NCBI RefSeq assembly: GCF_000012365.1
Contig: NC_007651.1
Coordinates: forward strand, 3,286,001-3,350,000
Source of the DNA: Burkholderia thailandensis E264
GTDB lineage: Bacteria; Pseudomonadota; Gammaproteobacteria; Burkholderiales; Burkholderiaceae
Direction of reading: 5' to 3'
Length of the DNA: 64,000 nucleotides
Shown here: piece after piece, positions 1-8,157 of the stretch
How positions within the stretch are numbered: position 1 is the first letter of the stretch
Layout: each line of letters begins with the position of its first letter
Made by a program: the position numbers and the translations under genes
Notes under the pieces: generated by a model
Told to the model about the DNA's origin: nothing
Databases searched by the model: none
The model's input: only the letters and a program-made list of their open reading frames with translations

Positions 1-312
1 GCGCCGTCACCGGAGCTGCTCCTGCTCGACGAACCGTTCTCGAATCTCGACGTCGACACCCGCGAGCGGCTCGCGTTCGAAGTGCGCGACATCCTGAAAG
101 CGGCGGGGCACACCGCCCTCTTCGTCACGCACAACCAGGCGGAAGCGTTCGCGCTCGCGGACCGCATCGGCGTGATCGACGGCGGCCGGCTCGCGCAATG
201 GGATACGCCGTACAACCTCTATCACCATCCGGCGAACGCGTTCGTCGCGGATTTCGTGCGGCGCGACGCGCTCGCCGACGAACGCCGGCGTGCGCTCGAG
301 CGCGGGCGATGA
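1..312 (+). CDS. ABC transporter ATP-binding protein, C-terminal part (5' end outside window)
   Basis: The reading frame is open from base 1 and ends at TGA 310-312, so only the last 103 residues are present. It contains Walker B (LLLLDEP), the D-loop (SNLD) and the H-loop (FVTHNQ), followed by the usual stretch on avoiding domain loss and placement of the bound substrate machinery (GVIDGGRLAQWDTPYNLYHHP). The pattern resembles importers of the Fe3+/thiamine/polyamine type (FbpC/PotA-like). The protein would hydrolyse ATP on the cytoplasmic face of an importer. Substrate cannot be told because the permease and binding-protein genes lie outside the window. The Walker A motif and signature motif are not in view. 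Confidence 0.85.
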   Translation, partial: APSPELLLLDEPFSNLDVDTRERLAFEVRDILKAAGHTALFVTHNQAEAFALADRIGVIDGGRLAQWDTPYNLYHHPANAFVADFVRRDALADERRRALERGR

Positions 313-350
313 ACGGATGCGTCGGGCGTGCGGCACCCGATGCGCCGCTC

Positions 351-413
351 GCCGGAATCGCCGGAATCGCCGGAATCGCCGGAATCGCCGGGATCGCCGG
401 GATCGCCGGGATC
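351..413. repeat. 9-bp tandem repeat, seven units
   Basis: Four copies of GCCGGAATC followed by three copies of GCCGGGATC run without interruption. The array ends 2 bases before the stop codon of the Lrp-family gene, in the gap between two convergent genes. It is outside any credible coding region. Such short GC-rich arrays are common in Burkholderia and vary in copy number between isolates. Confidence 0.95.
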
Positions 414-415
414 GA

Positions 416-883
416 TCAGCCCGCGCCGCCGTCGCGCACCGGCAGCGCGGTCGAATACTTGATCTGCTCCATCGCGAACGACGAGCTCACGTCGAAGAGC
501 GGCACCGAGCGAATCAGCTTCTTGTAGATGCGGTCGTAGTCGTCGATGTCGGCGACGACCACGCGCAGCAGATAGTCCGTCTCCCCGCTCATCCGGTAGA
601 CCTCGACGACTTCCGGCATGTCGCGCACGACCTGCGTGAAGCGCGCCGCCCACTCCTCGGTATGCTGGTTCGTGCGCACGGCGACGAACACCGTCGTCCC
701 CACGCCGAGCTTGCGCGGATCGCACAGCGCGACCTGCGCCCGAATCGCGCCCGTCTCCTTGAGCCGCTGAATCCGCTTCCAGCACGGCGTCTGCGACAGA
801 TTCACCCGCTGCGCGAGTTCGGCGATCGGCAGCGTCGCGTCCTCCTGCAGCAGTTCGAGCAACTTACGATCGATCGCGTCCAT
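416..883 (-). CDS. Lrp/AsnC family transcriptional regulator
   Basis: 155-residue DNA-binding regulator of usual family length. An N-terminal helix-turn-helix (residues about 5-45, DRKLLELLQEDATLPIAELA, then QRVNLSQTPCWKRIQRLKE) is followed by a RAM/AsnC ligand-binding domain with the typical end LRVVVADIDDYDRIYKKL. The frame extends upstream to 1027, but the ATG at 883 is chosen because MDAIDRKLLELL is the family start and a GGGGA ribosome-binding sequence sits just ahead. It is divergent from the cysteine-dioxygenase-like gene at 1030, so control of that gene, perhaps in response to a sulfur amino acid, is a reasonable inference only. Confidence 0.93.
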   Translation of the reverse strand: MDAIDRKLLELLQEDATLPIAELAQRVNLSQTPCWKRIQRLKETGAIRAQVALCDPRKLGVGTTVFVAVRTNQHTEEWAARFTQVVRDMPEVVEVYRMSGETDYLLRVVVADIDDYDRIYKKLIRSVPLFDVSSSFAMEQIKYSTALPVRDGGAG

Positions 884-1029
884 TTCCCCAGTCCCCAGCG
901 AATAGAAAATTATTCTATCCATTGTTCGCATGAGGGAACAATATGGAATCCGTTTCTCCAAGTCGACCGGTATAAATACGTACCGGACCCGCGCACCGTC
1001 GCCGCGGGCCACGAACGACCGAGTCAACG

Positions 1030-1686
1030 ATGGACCACGCCGCCTCCCCCGTCCCGCACGTGCAGGATACGCATCCGAGGCCGCGCGAGCGCGCGCCGAC
1101 GGCGCTGTGTCGCGACCTCGCCGCGCCCGCGCCGACGGCGATCGCGCGTTTTTGCGCGCGGCTCGACGCCGCGTTCGGCGCGCTCGCCCACGAATCCGCG
1201 CCGTCGCGGCACCCGGCGTTCGCGCGCGAGCTGCGCGCCGCGCTCGCCGAAGCCGCCGCGGCGCCCGATCTCCTCACGCCGGCGCAGCGCGAAAGCGGCG
1301 CGGCCGGCTATCGTCGCCACCTGCTCGCCGCCGATCCGGCCGGCCGCTATGCCGTCGTGTCGCTCGTCTGGGAACCGGGCCAATGGAGCCCGGTGCACGG
1401 CCACCATGCGTGGTGCGGCTACGCGGTGCTCGAAGGCGAGCTCACCGAAATCGCCTACCGCTGGAACGAGGCGGCCTGCTGCGCGATCGACGCGCGCAAG
1501 CACGCACGGCCGACGGGTGCGGTGTCGTACGTGCGCGCGGGACGCGAGGCGATCCACCGGCTCGGGCATGCGGGCGCGAAGACCGACGCGCCCGCGATCT
1601 CGCTGCACGTGTACGGCGTCGCCGGCGAACGGGTGGCGACGCACGTGAACGACGTCGTCGCCGTCAACGCTCGCGCGCATGCGTAA
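1030..1686 (+). CDS. cysteine dioxygenase type I family protein (cupin)
   Basis: 218 residues. The cupin core WSPVHGHHAWCGYAVLEGELTE (about residues 118-139) gives the two His of the metal site, and the distal His is in SLHVYG near residue 195. Family members oxidise a thiol such as L-cysteine or 3-mercaptopropionate to the sulfinate with Fe(II) and O2 in the cytoplasm. The exact thiol cannot be read from sequence. The Cys of WCGYAVLEGELTE lies where mammalian CDO has its cross-linked Cys, which is suggestive only. The gene lies 146 bp from the start of a divergent Lrp-type regulator. The ATG at 1030 lacks a strong Shine-Dalgarno; no better downstream start is evident. Confidence 0.85.
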   Translation: MDHAASPVPHVQDTHPRPRERAPTALCRDLAAPAPTAIARFCARLDAAFGALAHESAPSRHPAFARELRAALAEAAAAPDLLTPAQRESGAAGYRRHLLAADPAGRYAVVSLVWEPGQWSPVHGHHAWCGYAVLEGELTEIAYRWNEAACCAIDARKHARPTGAVSYVRAGREAIHRLGHAGAKTDAPAISLHVYGVAGERVATHVNDVVAVNARAHA

Positions 1687-2157
1687 GCGCTCGCCGGCGC
1701 CCGGACGAGCGTCGCGACGGCCAAGGGTTCGATGCGACGGTGTTCACCTCGTCGCCCGGGCGACTGCGCCGGGCGCGGTAGGGGCGCCGTAGCATCGCGA
1801 GGCGAACGCGGGCGCGATCGCTCTGCGGCCCGGCCGGGCCGCACGCTTGGCTCGCTTCGACGCAAGCCCGCCAATGGCAGCGCGGCGCACCGGAACGTTC
1901 CGGTGCGCCGCGCCAGCGTTCGCGGTCGGATCACTCGACCGGACGGCTCAATCGACATTCCCGGCAGAACGCGCCGATCGGAGGCGTTCGACAAAACAAT
2001 TCCGCCGAACATCCGGGCGGTTCACCCAAGCGCACGCCCCCTGCGCTGCTCGCCGACCGCTTGCGGCCGACCAGCCGGACATCCGAGCGCGAGCGCCTCG
2101 CCCGCAACGCCCGGCTCCGCGGCCGCCGCCGCAGTGCATGCGGCGTTCGCGCCGCGA
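1687..2157. other. intergenic region between convergent genes, 471 bp
   Basis: No credible gene is seen. The only clear structure is the long perfect palindrome at 1880-1913. Long open frames across it are shadows caused by high GC content. Confidence 0.6.
1880..1913. terminator. 34-bp perfect palindrome, possible bidirectional terminator or protein site
   Basis: The half GCGCGGCGCACCGGAAC is followed directly by its exact reverse complement, with no spacer. It lies downstream of the cysteine-dioxygenase-like gene and of the NAD(P)-binding gene, which converge on it. As RNA it would fold into a very stable hairpin. No T-run follows on either strand, so intrinsic termination is uncertain. Confidence 0.5.
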
Positions 2158-2799
2158 TCAGTACGCGGCCGTCGCGATCTGCCGGACGAAGCGGCTCTGC
2201 TCGATCTCGTCGACGAACGCGATCGCATAGTCTTCGGCGGAGATCTTGCTGTTGCCTTGTGCGTCGACGATCAGCTTGCCCGCGCCGGTGCGGAACTGGC
2301 CGGTGCGCTCGCCGGGCGCGATCAGCGCGGCGGGCGAGAAGAACGTCCAGTCGAGGTCCTGCACGCTCGACAGGTAGTCGAACGCGTCGCGGTGCGCGAG
2401 CGCGACGGCCTTGTACGCGTCCGGGAAGCCCTCGGTATCGACGAGCTGCTTGCCGGGCGCGACTTCGAGCGTGCCCGCGCCGCCCACGACGACGACACGC
2501 TTCACGCCCGCCTTGCGCGCGCCTTCGACGAGCGCCTTCGCGACCGCGACGACCTTCGACGCATCCTCCTGCTTCGGCCCGTAGGCGCTCGCGACGACGT
2601 CCTGGCCGTCGAGCGCGGCGGCGATGCTCGCCGGATCGAACAGATCGGCCGCCTTCGCGGACACGTTTGCGGCGCTCGCCGCCGGATTGCGCGACAGCGC
2701 GGTCACCTGATGGCCACGGCGCGCCGCTTCGGCCGCGATCCGCGAGCCGATCATGCCGGTTGCGCCGAACAGTGCGATTTTCAGAGTACGTTGCGTCAT
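2158..2799 (-). CDS. NAD(P)H-binding oxidoreductase, YwnB-like
   Basis: 213 residues, atypical short-chain dehydrogenase. The N-terminal Rossmann motif is GATGMIGSRIAAEAARRG (about residues 10-27), followed by VTALSRNP and the FDPASIAAALDGQDVVASAYGP segment typical of the NAD(P)-binding (NmrA/YwnB-like) group. The start at 2799 is set by AGGAGAATCGAC immediately upstream; the frame stays open further upstream but without a site. The gene has the same orientation as the Rrf2-type regulator at 3064-3528, and both carry the same inverted repeat ahead of their starts. This mirrors the Bacillus ywnA-ywnB pair. Reaction and substrate are unknown. Confidence 0.88.
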   Translation of the reverse strand: MTQRTLKIALFGATGMIGSRIAAEAARRGHQVTALSRNPAASAANVSAKAADLFDPASIAAALDGQDVVASAYGPKQEDASKVVAVAKALVEGARKAGVKRVVVVGGAGTLEVAPGKQLVDTEGFPDAYKAVALAHRDAFDYLSSVQDLDWTFFSPAALIAPGERTGQFRTGAGKLIVDAQGNSKISAEDYAIAFVDEIEQSRFVRQIATAAY

Positions 2800-2822
2800 G
2801 TCGATTCTCCTGGTTGGCGAAT

Positions 2823-2843
2823 ATGTAACTACATTTATTACAC
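2823..2843. promoter_or_regulatory. putative Rrf2-regulator operator, copy 1
   Basis: ATGTAA-N9-TTACAC lies 23 bp upstream of the start of the YwnB-like gene. The same element with perfect arms occurs upstream of the Rrf2 gene at 3575-3595. Position and symmetry suggest a repressor site over the promoter. Confidence 0.6.
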
Positions 2844-3063
2844 ATTCAATCGAAAAAAAGAGGGACCCACGATCCCCATCATAGTCAACTCGGCCGCCCG
2901 CCGTGACCGCCGTGCGGCATTTCATCAGGCGACGAAACCGTCGCCCTTCCTCCGTCTCCGGCCCGTCACGCATCGAACGTCACAGGCCGGCGGCCTATCC
3001 CGCGCCCCTCGCGCCCCTCGCGCCCGCGGCGGACGCACGGCTGCGCGCCGGCGGCCGAATCCG

Positions 3064-3528
<465 letters not shown>

Positions 3529-3574
3529 GATTCAACTGCGGCGGCATGCATTCGCGCCCCGCCTCGACGACAAT

Positions 3575-3595
3575 ATGTAACCATCATAATTACAT
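3575..3595. promoter_or_regulatory. putative Rrf2-regulator operator, copy 2
   Basis: ATGTAA-N9-TTACAT with perfect 6-bp arms, 46 bp upstream of the Rrf2 gene start. It has the same arm sequence and the same 9-bp spacing as the copy at 2823-2843, in an otherwise GC-rich background. Confidence 0.65.
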
Positions 3596-3617
3596 TTCAT
3601 CGGGAAGGCAAGCGAAT

Positions 3618-4073
3618 TTATTGACTGGCCGCGGCACCGCTCGCGGCGGCCGCGCCCGACGTGCCGAGCGCGGCCGTCTGACTCCATTGCTGCAGCTTGC
3701 GGCCGGCCGCCTCGAGACTCGTGCCGGCCGCGGCGGCCGCCTGGCCGAGCACGGCGGACGCGGCACCCTGCGCAGCGGCCGACACCGAGCTCGCCGTGAC
3801 GGGCGGCACGGCGGACGCCGCCGATGCGACGCCCTGCTTCGCGGCCTCGATCTGCTGATTGACGAAGCTCGCGACCTGATCGAGCTTCTGAGTCGTTTGC
3901 TGGGCCGCGTGCGCGGCGGCGCTCGCCGCGTTCTCGGGCGGCGCGCTCGCCTCCTCCGGCTTCTTGCATCCGGCAAGCGCGGCGGCGGCGACGGCCGCAA
4001 GCGCGACGGCGCGCAGCCGGCGGCGGCCGGCGCGGGAGATGTTGGCGGTTGCGTGGGCGATCTCGATCGTCAT
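3618..4073 (-). CDS. alanine-rich lipoprotein, function unknown
   Basis: 151 residues. The start at 4073 (MTIEIAHATANISRAG) gives a lipoprotein signal peptide: a basic stretch RAGRRRLR, a hydrophobic core VALAAVAAAALA, and the lipobox LAGC with the modified Cys at about residue 36. The mature part is about one third Ala, with Ser and Gln, and looks helical (NAASAAAHAAQQTTQKLDQV, then VNQQIEAAKQ). It may be a coiled-coil or amphipathic helical envelope protein. I recognise no domain. It is divergent from the phoX-like gene. Confidence 0.75.
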   Translation of the reverse strand: MTIEIAHATANISRAGRRRLRAVALAAVAAAALAGCKKPEEASAPPENAASAAAHAAQQTTQKLDQVASFVNQQIEAAKQGVASAASAVPPVTASSVSAAAQGAASAVLGQAAAAAGTSLEAAGRKLQQWSQTAALGTSGAAAASGAAASQ

Positions 4074-4396
4074 GACAAATGGCGCGGCAAAGCGGCTTCC
4101 GTGTGGCGAAGAAGCCATGATACGACGCGCCAGCGCCCCCCCGCGGCTTCCGGTTCTTTTTTTACATGTCGTTGCCGCGTCGGCGGCGGCGGCGCGCGCC
4201 GCGCTCCGCAAGACCGGCATCCGCGCGGGACGAACGCGCGGCAAGCACGGCGCGAGACGCCCGTCCATTCATACAGCGTCAATTCAAAAAACTTTCATTT
4301 TCAAAAACTACACTTGCAGCCGGTTTTCACCGCCGTCCGCCGCGCCCGCCGCCGGCGCGCCGGCGTTTTCCGTCGCCCACAACAACCGGATTTCCC
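4074..4396. other. intergenic region between divergent genes, 323 bp
   Basis: It holds the promoters for the lipoprotein gene and the PhoX-like gene. An AT-rich patch near 4270-4315 (TCAATTCAAAAAACTTTCAT and following) is the likely promoter zone of the latter. I could not identify a convincing Pho box. Confidence 0.5.
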
Positions 4397-6358
4397 ATGC
4401 CCGCGCTGCCCAATCCCTCCCGTCGCCATGCCCTGAAGATCCTCGCCGGCGCGCCGATGCTGCCGCTCTCCGGCGTCGCGCTCCCCGCCCTGCTGTCCGG
4501 CTGCGGAGGCGGCGACGACGTCGCCGCCGCGCCGCCCGCCGCCAGCTTCGCGGCGGCCGCGTTCGCGTCGATGGCCGCGCCGACGCTCGCCGACCCGGCC
4601 GCGATGGCGACGACGACCGTCGGCTCGACGCTGTCGGTTTCGTTCACCGACGGCTCGACGCGCAACTACAAGCTCGCGTACCGGCCGTTCTTCGTGACGG
4701 GCGATCGCGTACCGGACGGCAAAGGCGGCACGATCCTCGCGGGCGGCTACTACGACATCAACAACCAGCCGATCATCGATCGCTCGGTCCCGGGCCAGGA
4801 ACGCCAGTTCTATTCCGACTGCCCGGACGGCAGCTCGCTCCTCACGCTGAAGAACGCGAGCGTGGCGGGCGTGAAAGGCAACACGGTGTTCGCCGTCGTG
4901 CAGTTCGAGTACACGACGCGCGACCAGGCAAGCGCCTCGCAATACGGCCGGCTGCCGTCGCCGATCGCCGTGCTGACGCTCGATCAGGACCCGGCGACGG
5001 GCGCGCTCAAGCTCGTCAAGTACCACAACGTCGACACGTCGGCCGCGCACGGCCTCTGGATCACGTGCGGCGCGAGCCTGTCGCCGTGGAACACGCACCT
5101 GTCGAGCGAGGAGTACGAGCCGGATGCGACGAAGGCCGCGAGCGACGCGCAGTTCAAGGCGTTCAGCAAGAACACCTTCGGCAGCGAGACGGCCGCGAAC
5201 CCGTATCACTATGGGCATCTGCCGGAAGTCACGGTGAACCCGGACGGCACGGGCTCGATCCGCAAGCACTACTGCCTTGGCCGGATCTCGCACGAGCTCG
5301 TGCAGGTGATGCCGGATCAGCGCACGGTGCTGATGGGCGACGACGCGACGAACGGCGGCCTGTTCATGTTCGTCGCCGATCAGGCGGCCGACCTGTCGGC
5401 GGGCACGCTGTACGTCGCGAAATGGACGCAGAAGTCGTCGGCGGGCGCAGGCGCCGCGACGCTCACGTGGATCAATCTCGGCCACGCGACGAGCGCGGAG
5501 ATCGAGGCGCTCGCGAACCAGCTGAAGGCGGCCGACATCATGGACGTCGCGACGAAGGACCCCGGCGACGCGTCGTTCACGAAGATCAACTTCAGCGGCA
5601 CGTTCAACTGGGTCCGCATCAAACCCGGCATGACGAAGGCCGCGGCGTTCCTCGAGACGCACCGCTACGCCGCGTACGCGGGCGGCAGCATGGGCTTCAC
5701 GAAGCTCGAAGGCACGACGGTCAATGCGAAGGACAAGGTGCTGTATTCGGCGATGTCGTACATCCAGAAGTCGATGGTGCGCGGCAACGCGGCCGCGTCG
5801 CCGGACATCGCGCTCGATCGCGCGATCAACGCGGGAGCGGTCTACGCGCTCAACCTGCGCGGCGGCCAGCGCGACACGGCGGGCGCCGCGATCGCGAGCG
5901 AATGGGTGCCCGTCGACATGAGCGCGCCCGCGGCGCTCGTCGGCGAGGACCTCGCCGCGGCCGATGCGCTCGGCAACATCGCGAATCCGGACAAGATCGC
6001 GAATCCGGACAACCTGAAGTTCTCGGAAAAGTTGCGCACCCTCTTCATCGGCGAGGATTCGGGGATGCACGTGAACAACTTCCTGTGGGCGTACAACGTC
6101 GACACGAAGCAGCTCTCGCGCGTGCTGTCGTGCCCGGCGGGCGCGGAGTCGACGGGCCTGCACGCAGTCGACGAGATCAATGGCTGGACCTACGTGATGA
6201 GCAACTTCCAGCACGTCGGCGACTGGGAATCGCCGCTGCACGACAAGGTGAAGGGCGCGCTCGATCCGCTCGTGCGCGCGAACTACAAGGACCGCTTCGG
6301 CGCGTGCGTCGGCTATCTGACGGCCGAACCCGCCGCGATCCGGCTCGGGAAGGCCTGA
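4397..6358 (+). CDS. PhoX/DUF839 family phosphatase, Tat lipoprotein
   Basis: 653 residues. The start MPALPNPSRRHALKILAG gives a twin-arginine motif (S8-R9-R10-H-A-L-K14), a hydrophobic stretch, and a lipobox LLSGC with Cys36, so export by Tat followed by lipidation is predicted. The body matches the DUF839/PhoX family (YHNVDTSAAHGLWITCGASL, RISHELVQVMPDQRTVLMGD, FVADQAADLSAGTLYVAKW). PhoX proteins are Ca2+/Fe3+-dependent alkaline phosphatases; activity on phosphomonoesters is inferred. An upstream in-frame extension to 4166 is rejected because it removes the Tat signal from the N-terminus. A strong terminator follows at 6415-6449. Confidence 0.88.
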   Translation: MPALPNPSRRHALKILAGAPMLPLSGVALPALLSGCGGGDDVAAAPPAASFAAAAFASMAAPTLADPAAMATTTVGSTLSVSFTDGSTRNYKLAYRPFFVTGDRVPDGKGGTILAGGYYDINNQPIIDRSVPGQERQFYSDCPDGSSLLTLKNASVAGVKGNTVFAVVQFEYTTRDQASASQYGRLPSPIAVLTLDQDPATGALKLVKYHNVDTSAAHGLWITCGASLSPWNTHLSSEEYEPDATKAASDAQFKAFSKNTFGSETAANPYHYGHLPEVTVNPDGTGSIRKHYCLGRISHELVQVMPDQRTVLMGDDATNGGLFMFVADQAADLSAGTLYVAKWTQKSSAGAGAATLTWINLGHATSAEIEALANQLKAADIMDVATKDPGDASFTKINFSGTFNWVRIKPGMTKAAAFLETHRYAAYAGGSMGFTKLEGTTVNAKDKVLYSAMSYIQKSMVRGNAAASPDIALDRAINAGAVYALNLRGGQRDTAGAAIASEWVPVDMSAPAALVGEDLAAADALGNIANPDKIANPDNLKFSEKLRTLFIGEDSGMHVNNFLWAYNVDTKQLSRVLSCPAGAESTGLHAVDEINGWTYVMSNFQHVGDWESPLHDKVKGALDPLVRANYKDRFGACVGYLTAEPAAIRLGKA

Positions 6359-6414
6359 TACCACCGGATTTTCTTCGACATCACGGCTGATTCGTCGGCG
6401 CTTGGCGCCGGATT

Positions 6415-6449
6415 GGCGCGATGCCCTCGTGGCGTCGCGCCTTTTTTTT
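6415..6449 (+). terminator. Rho-independent terminator of the phoX-like gene
   Basis: GGCGCGA (6415-6421) pairs with TCGCGCC (6435-6441), with further GCC/GGC pairing inside, and eight T follow directly. It lies 57 bp after the phoX-like stop codon. Confidence 0.88.
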
Positions 6450-6564
6450 GGCACGCTCGCCGCGCATGAGCGCCGTCGCCGGGCGGGCAAAGCGGCGAGC
6501 GCCGCATTAGCCCCAACCGCATACATCCCAATATATGAGATAAACCCTCGGGCTACGCGCAGGC

Positions 6565-6595
6565 AAAAAAAAAGCGCCACGGAGACCGTGGCGCT
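6565..6595 (-). terminator. intrinsic terminator on the minus strand
   Basis: A 9-bp GC-rich stem with a 3-base loop followed, on the minus strand, by nine T. On the plus strand the hairpin is followed by TAAAAAAG, so it does not work in that direction. Confidence 0.85.
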
Positions 6596-6700
6596 AAAAA
6601 AGTTCTAGCCATTCCGAGGGCCGTGCTAGAACCTGAGAGACTGCATCGAACGTCGTTCCCGTCTAAACTAGCGAAACAACGTTTCGAAATTGGAAGACAT
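6565..6700 (-). ncRNA. candidate small RNA, divergent from the IclR-family gene
   Basis: On the minus strand three hairpins run in order: CGAAAC-GTT-GTTTCG (6672-6686), GTTCTAGC...GCTAGAAC (6602-6631), and GCGCCACGG-TCT-CCGTGGCGC (6574-6594) followed by nine T (6565-6573). The last is a textbook intrinsic terminator, but no protein gene on this strand lies upstream of it for several kilobases, so it must end a short transcript. The 5' end is approximate; TTGACT at 6722-6727 could be a -35 box, but no good -10 box is seen. I do not recognise the RNA family. Confidence 0.55.
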
Positions 6701-6912
6701 TTTTTCCGTTTCCGGACGACAAGTCAAGCGAAAAATACATGTCCCCACATCATTTCCGGCGCTGCGCGATCCGACATCTCCCTAATAAACTCGGGGTAAG
6801 CCAGTAAATATTGCGCATTGTGAAAGAAAGTGGCAAAACGCGCACACTTTTCCGCATTCGTCTTACAATTGATAAAAATCTGAAATCAAGTTTCGAAAAA
6901 AGAGAGATTTCC

Positions 6913-7740
6913 GTGACGACACGCACCAATGCCCAAGCCGTCTCCCGAGAACGGGAAGCGACCACCGATGAAATCACGGCCCTCGCGCGCGGTTTGGCCG
7001 TCCTGCGCCGCATCGCGACCTCCGATGCGCCAGTCAGCAACCGGGAACTGGCGGAATTGACAGGTATCCCAAAGCCAACTGTCTCGCGCATCACGGCGAC
7101 GCTCGTCAGCGCAGGCTTCCTGTTCCAGTTGCCCGACAGCGAGCGCTTCGTGCTGACGGCGTCGGTGCTCGAACTCAGCAACGGCTTCCTGCGCAACTTC
7201 GATATCCGCGCACGCTCGCGGCCATTCCTCGTCGAACTGGCCGAAAAGACGTCGCTGTCCGTCCATCTCGCGGTGCGCGACCGCCTCGACATGGTCGCGA
7301 TCGACGTGATCCGCCCCCGCTCGGCCGTGCTCGTCACGCGGCTCGAAACGGGCTCGCGGATGGACATCGCGCGCACGGCGGTCGGCCGTGCGTACCTCGC
7401 CGCGCTCGAGGACGACGCGCGCCGCGAGCTGATCGGCGCACTGCAGGCCGCGGCGGGCGACGACTGGCCGTTCGTCGTATCGCGGCTGAATGCCGCGCTC
7501 GCCGACATCGCGCAACACGGCTACGCGATCGCGATCGGCGAATGGCGCGAAGAACTGAATGCGATCGCGGCGGGCTTCGTCGCGCCGACGGGCCAATGCT
7601 ACGCGGTCAATTGCGGCGGCTCCGCGCACCAGTGCACGCCCGACTTCCTGCGCTCGGTCGCGGTGCCCGCGCTGCGCGAGTGCATCGCAAAGATCACGCG
7701 CGAGATCGGCGCCGCCGCGTGGCCGAATCGCGCCCGGTGA
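6913..7740 (+). CDS. IclR family transcriptional regulator
   Basis: 275 residues from the GTG at 6913, chosen because AGAGAGA lies 5-11 bases ahead and because typical IclR proteins have short leaders; an upstream frame opens at 6811. A winged helix (ARGLAVLRRIATSDAPVSNR, ELTGIPKPTVSRITATLVSA) is followed by the IclR effector domain (VHLAVRDRLDMVAIDVIRP, SRMDIARTAVGRAYLAAL, and the Cys-containing GQCYAVNCGG). Members respond to small metabolites of aromatic or carbon catabolism. No catabolic operon adjoins it, so the target is unknown; the candidate sRNA at 6565-6700 is transcribed away from it. Confidence 0.92.
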   Translation: MTTRTNAQAVSREREATTDEITALARGLAVLRRIATSDAPVSNRELAELTGIPKPTVSRITATLVSAGFLFQLPDSERFVLTASVLELSNGFLRNFDIRARSRPFLVELAEKTSLSVHLAVRDRLDMVAIDVIRPRSAVLVTRLETGSRMDIARTAVGRAYLAALEDDARRELIGALQAAAGDDWPFVVSRLNAALADIAQHGYAIAIGEWREELNAIAAGFVAPTGQCYAVNCGGSAHQCTPDFLRSVAVPALRECIAKITREIGAAAWPNRAR

Positions 7741-8157
7741 AATAGCGCAGCGCGCCGGCCCGCGCCGTTCGGCGTGCCGGCCCGCTGGCGGCGCTCGCCC
7801 TTCGCCCGGAGCCCCTCACCGCAACCCACGCCGCCACACACGCTCGCGCGTCGAAACAGCCGCCAAAGCGAACGCGATCCGGCAAGCCGCGCATCGGCCG
7901 AGCGATCCCGTCGCCCGCCCCGCGTCATCGCCGCATGCCATCGTCCGTTCACCTGTAACGATCGTAATTCGCGGAAAGATAGGGCGCTGGACTGTAACCG
8001 TCATGGGGACGTAGCATCATGCAACCCTGCGCCGCAACCGGCGCGCCCCGCTCTTTGCGTCGCGACCGGGCCGCAGCCGGCCCGCACCGCGCCGGCCGCG
8101 AACGCGGCCCGTGCGCGCCCGTCGCATGCGCTGCACGCCGACTTCCAGATCGAACCG
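7741..8157. other. intergenic region upstream of the RND operon, 417 bp
   Basis: No gene is supported. The heptamer CTGTAAC occurs twice (7953 and 7992), 39 bp apart, in the probable promoter zone of the efflux operon. A GC-rich imperfect hairpin lies near 7752-7783, after the IclR stop, without a T-run. Confidence 0.45.

Noticed and set aside
351..413. Possible CRISPR array
   Set aside because: Units are 9 bp with no spacers and there are no cas genes.
4260..4320. Possible Pho box ahead of the phoX-like gene
   Set aside because: The AT-rich patch has loosely similar repeats but does not fit the consensus well enough.
7953..7998. CTGTAAC direct repeat as an operator of the RND operon
   Set aside because: Two 7-bp copies 39 bp apart are too weak to support a regulator call; mentioned only in the intergenic note.
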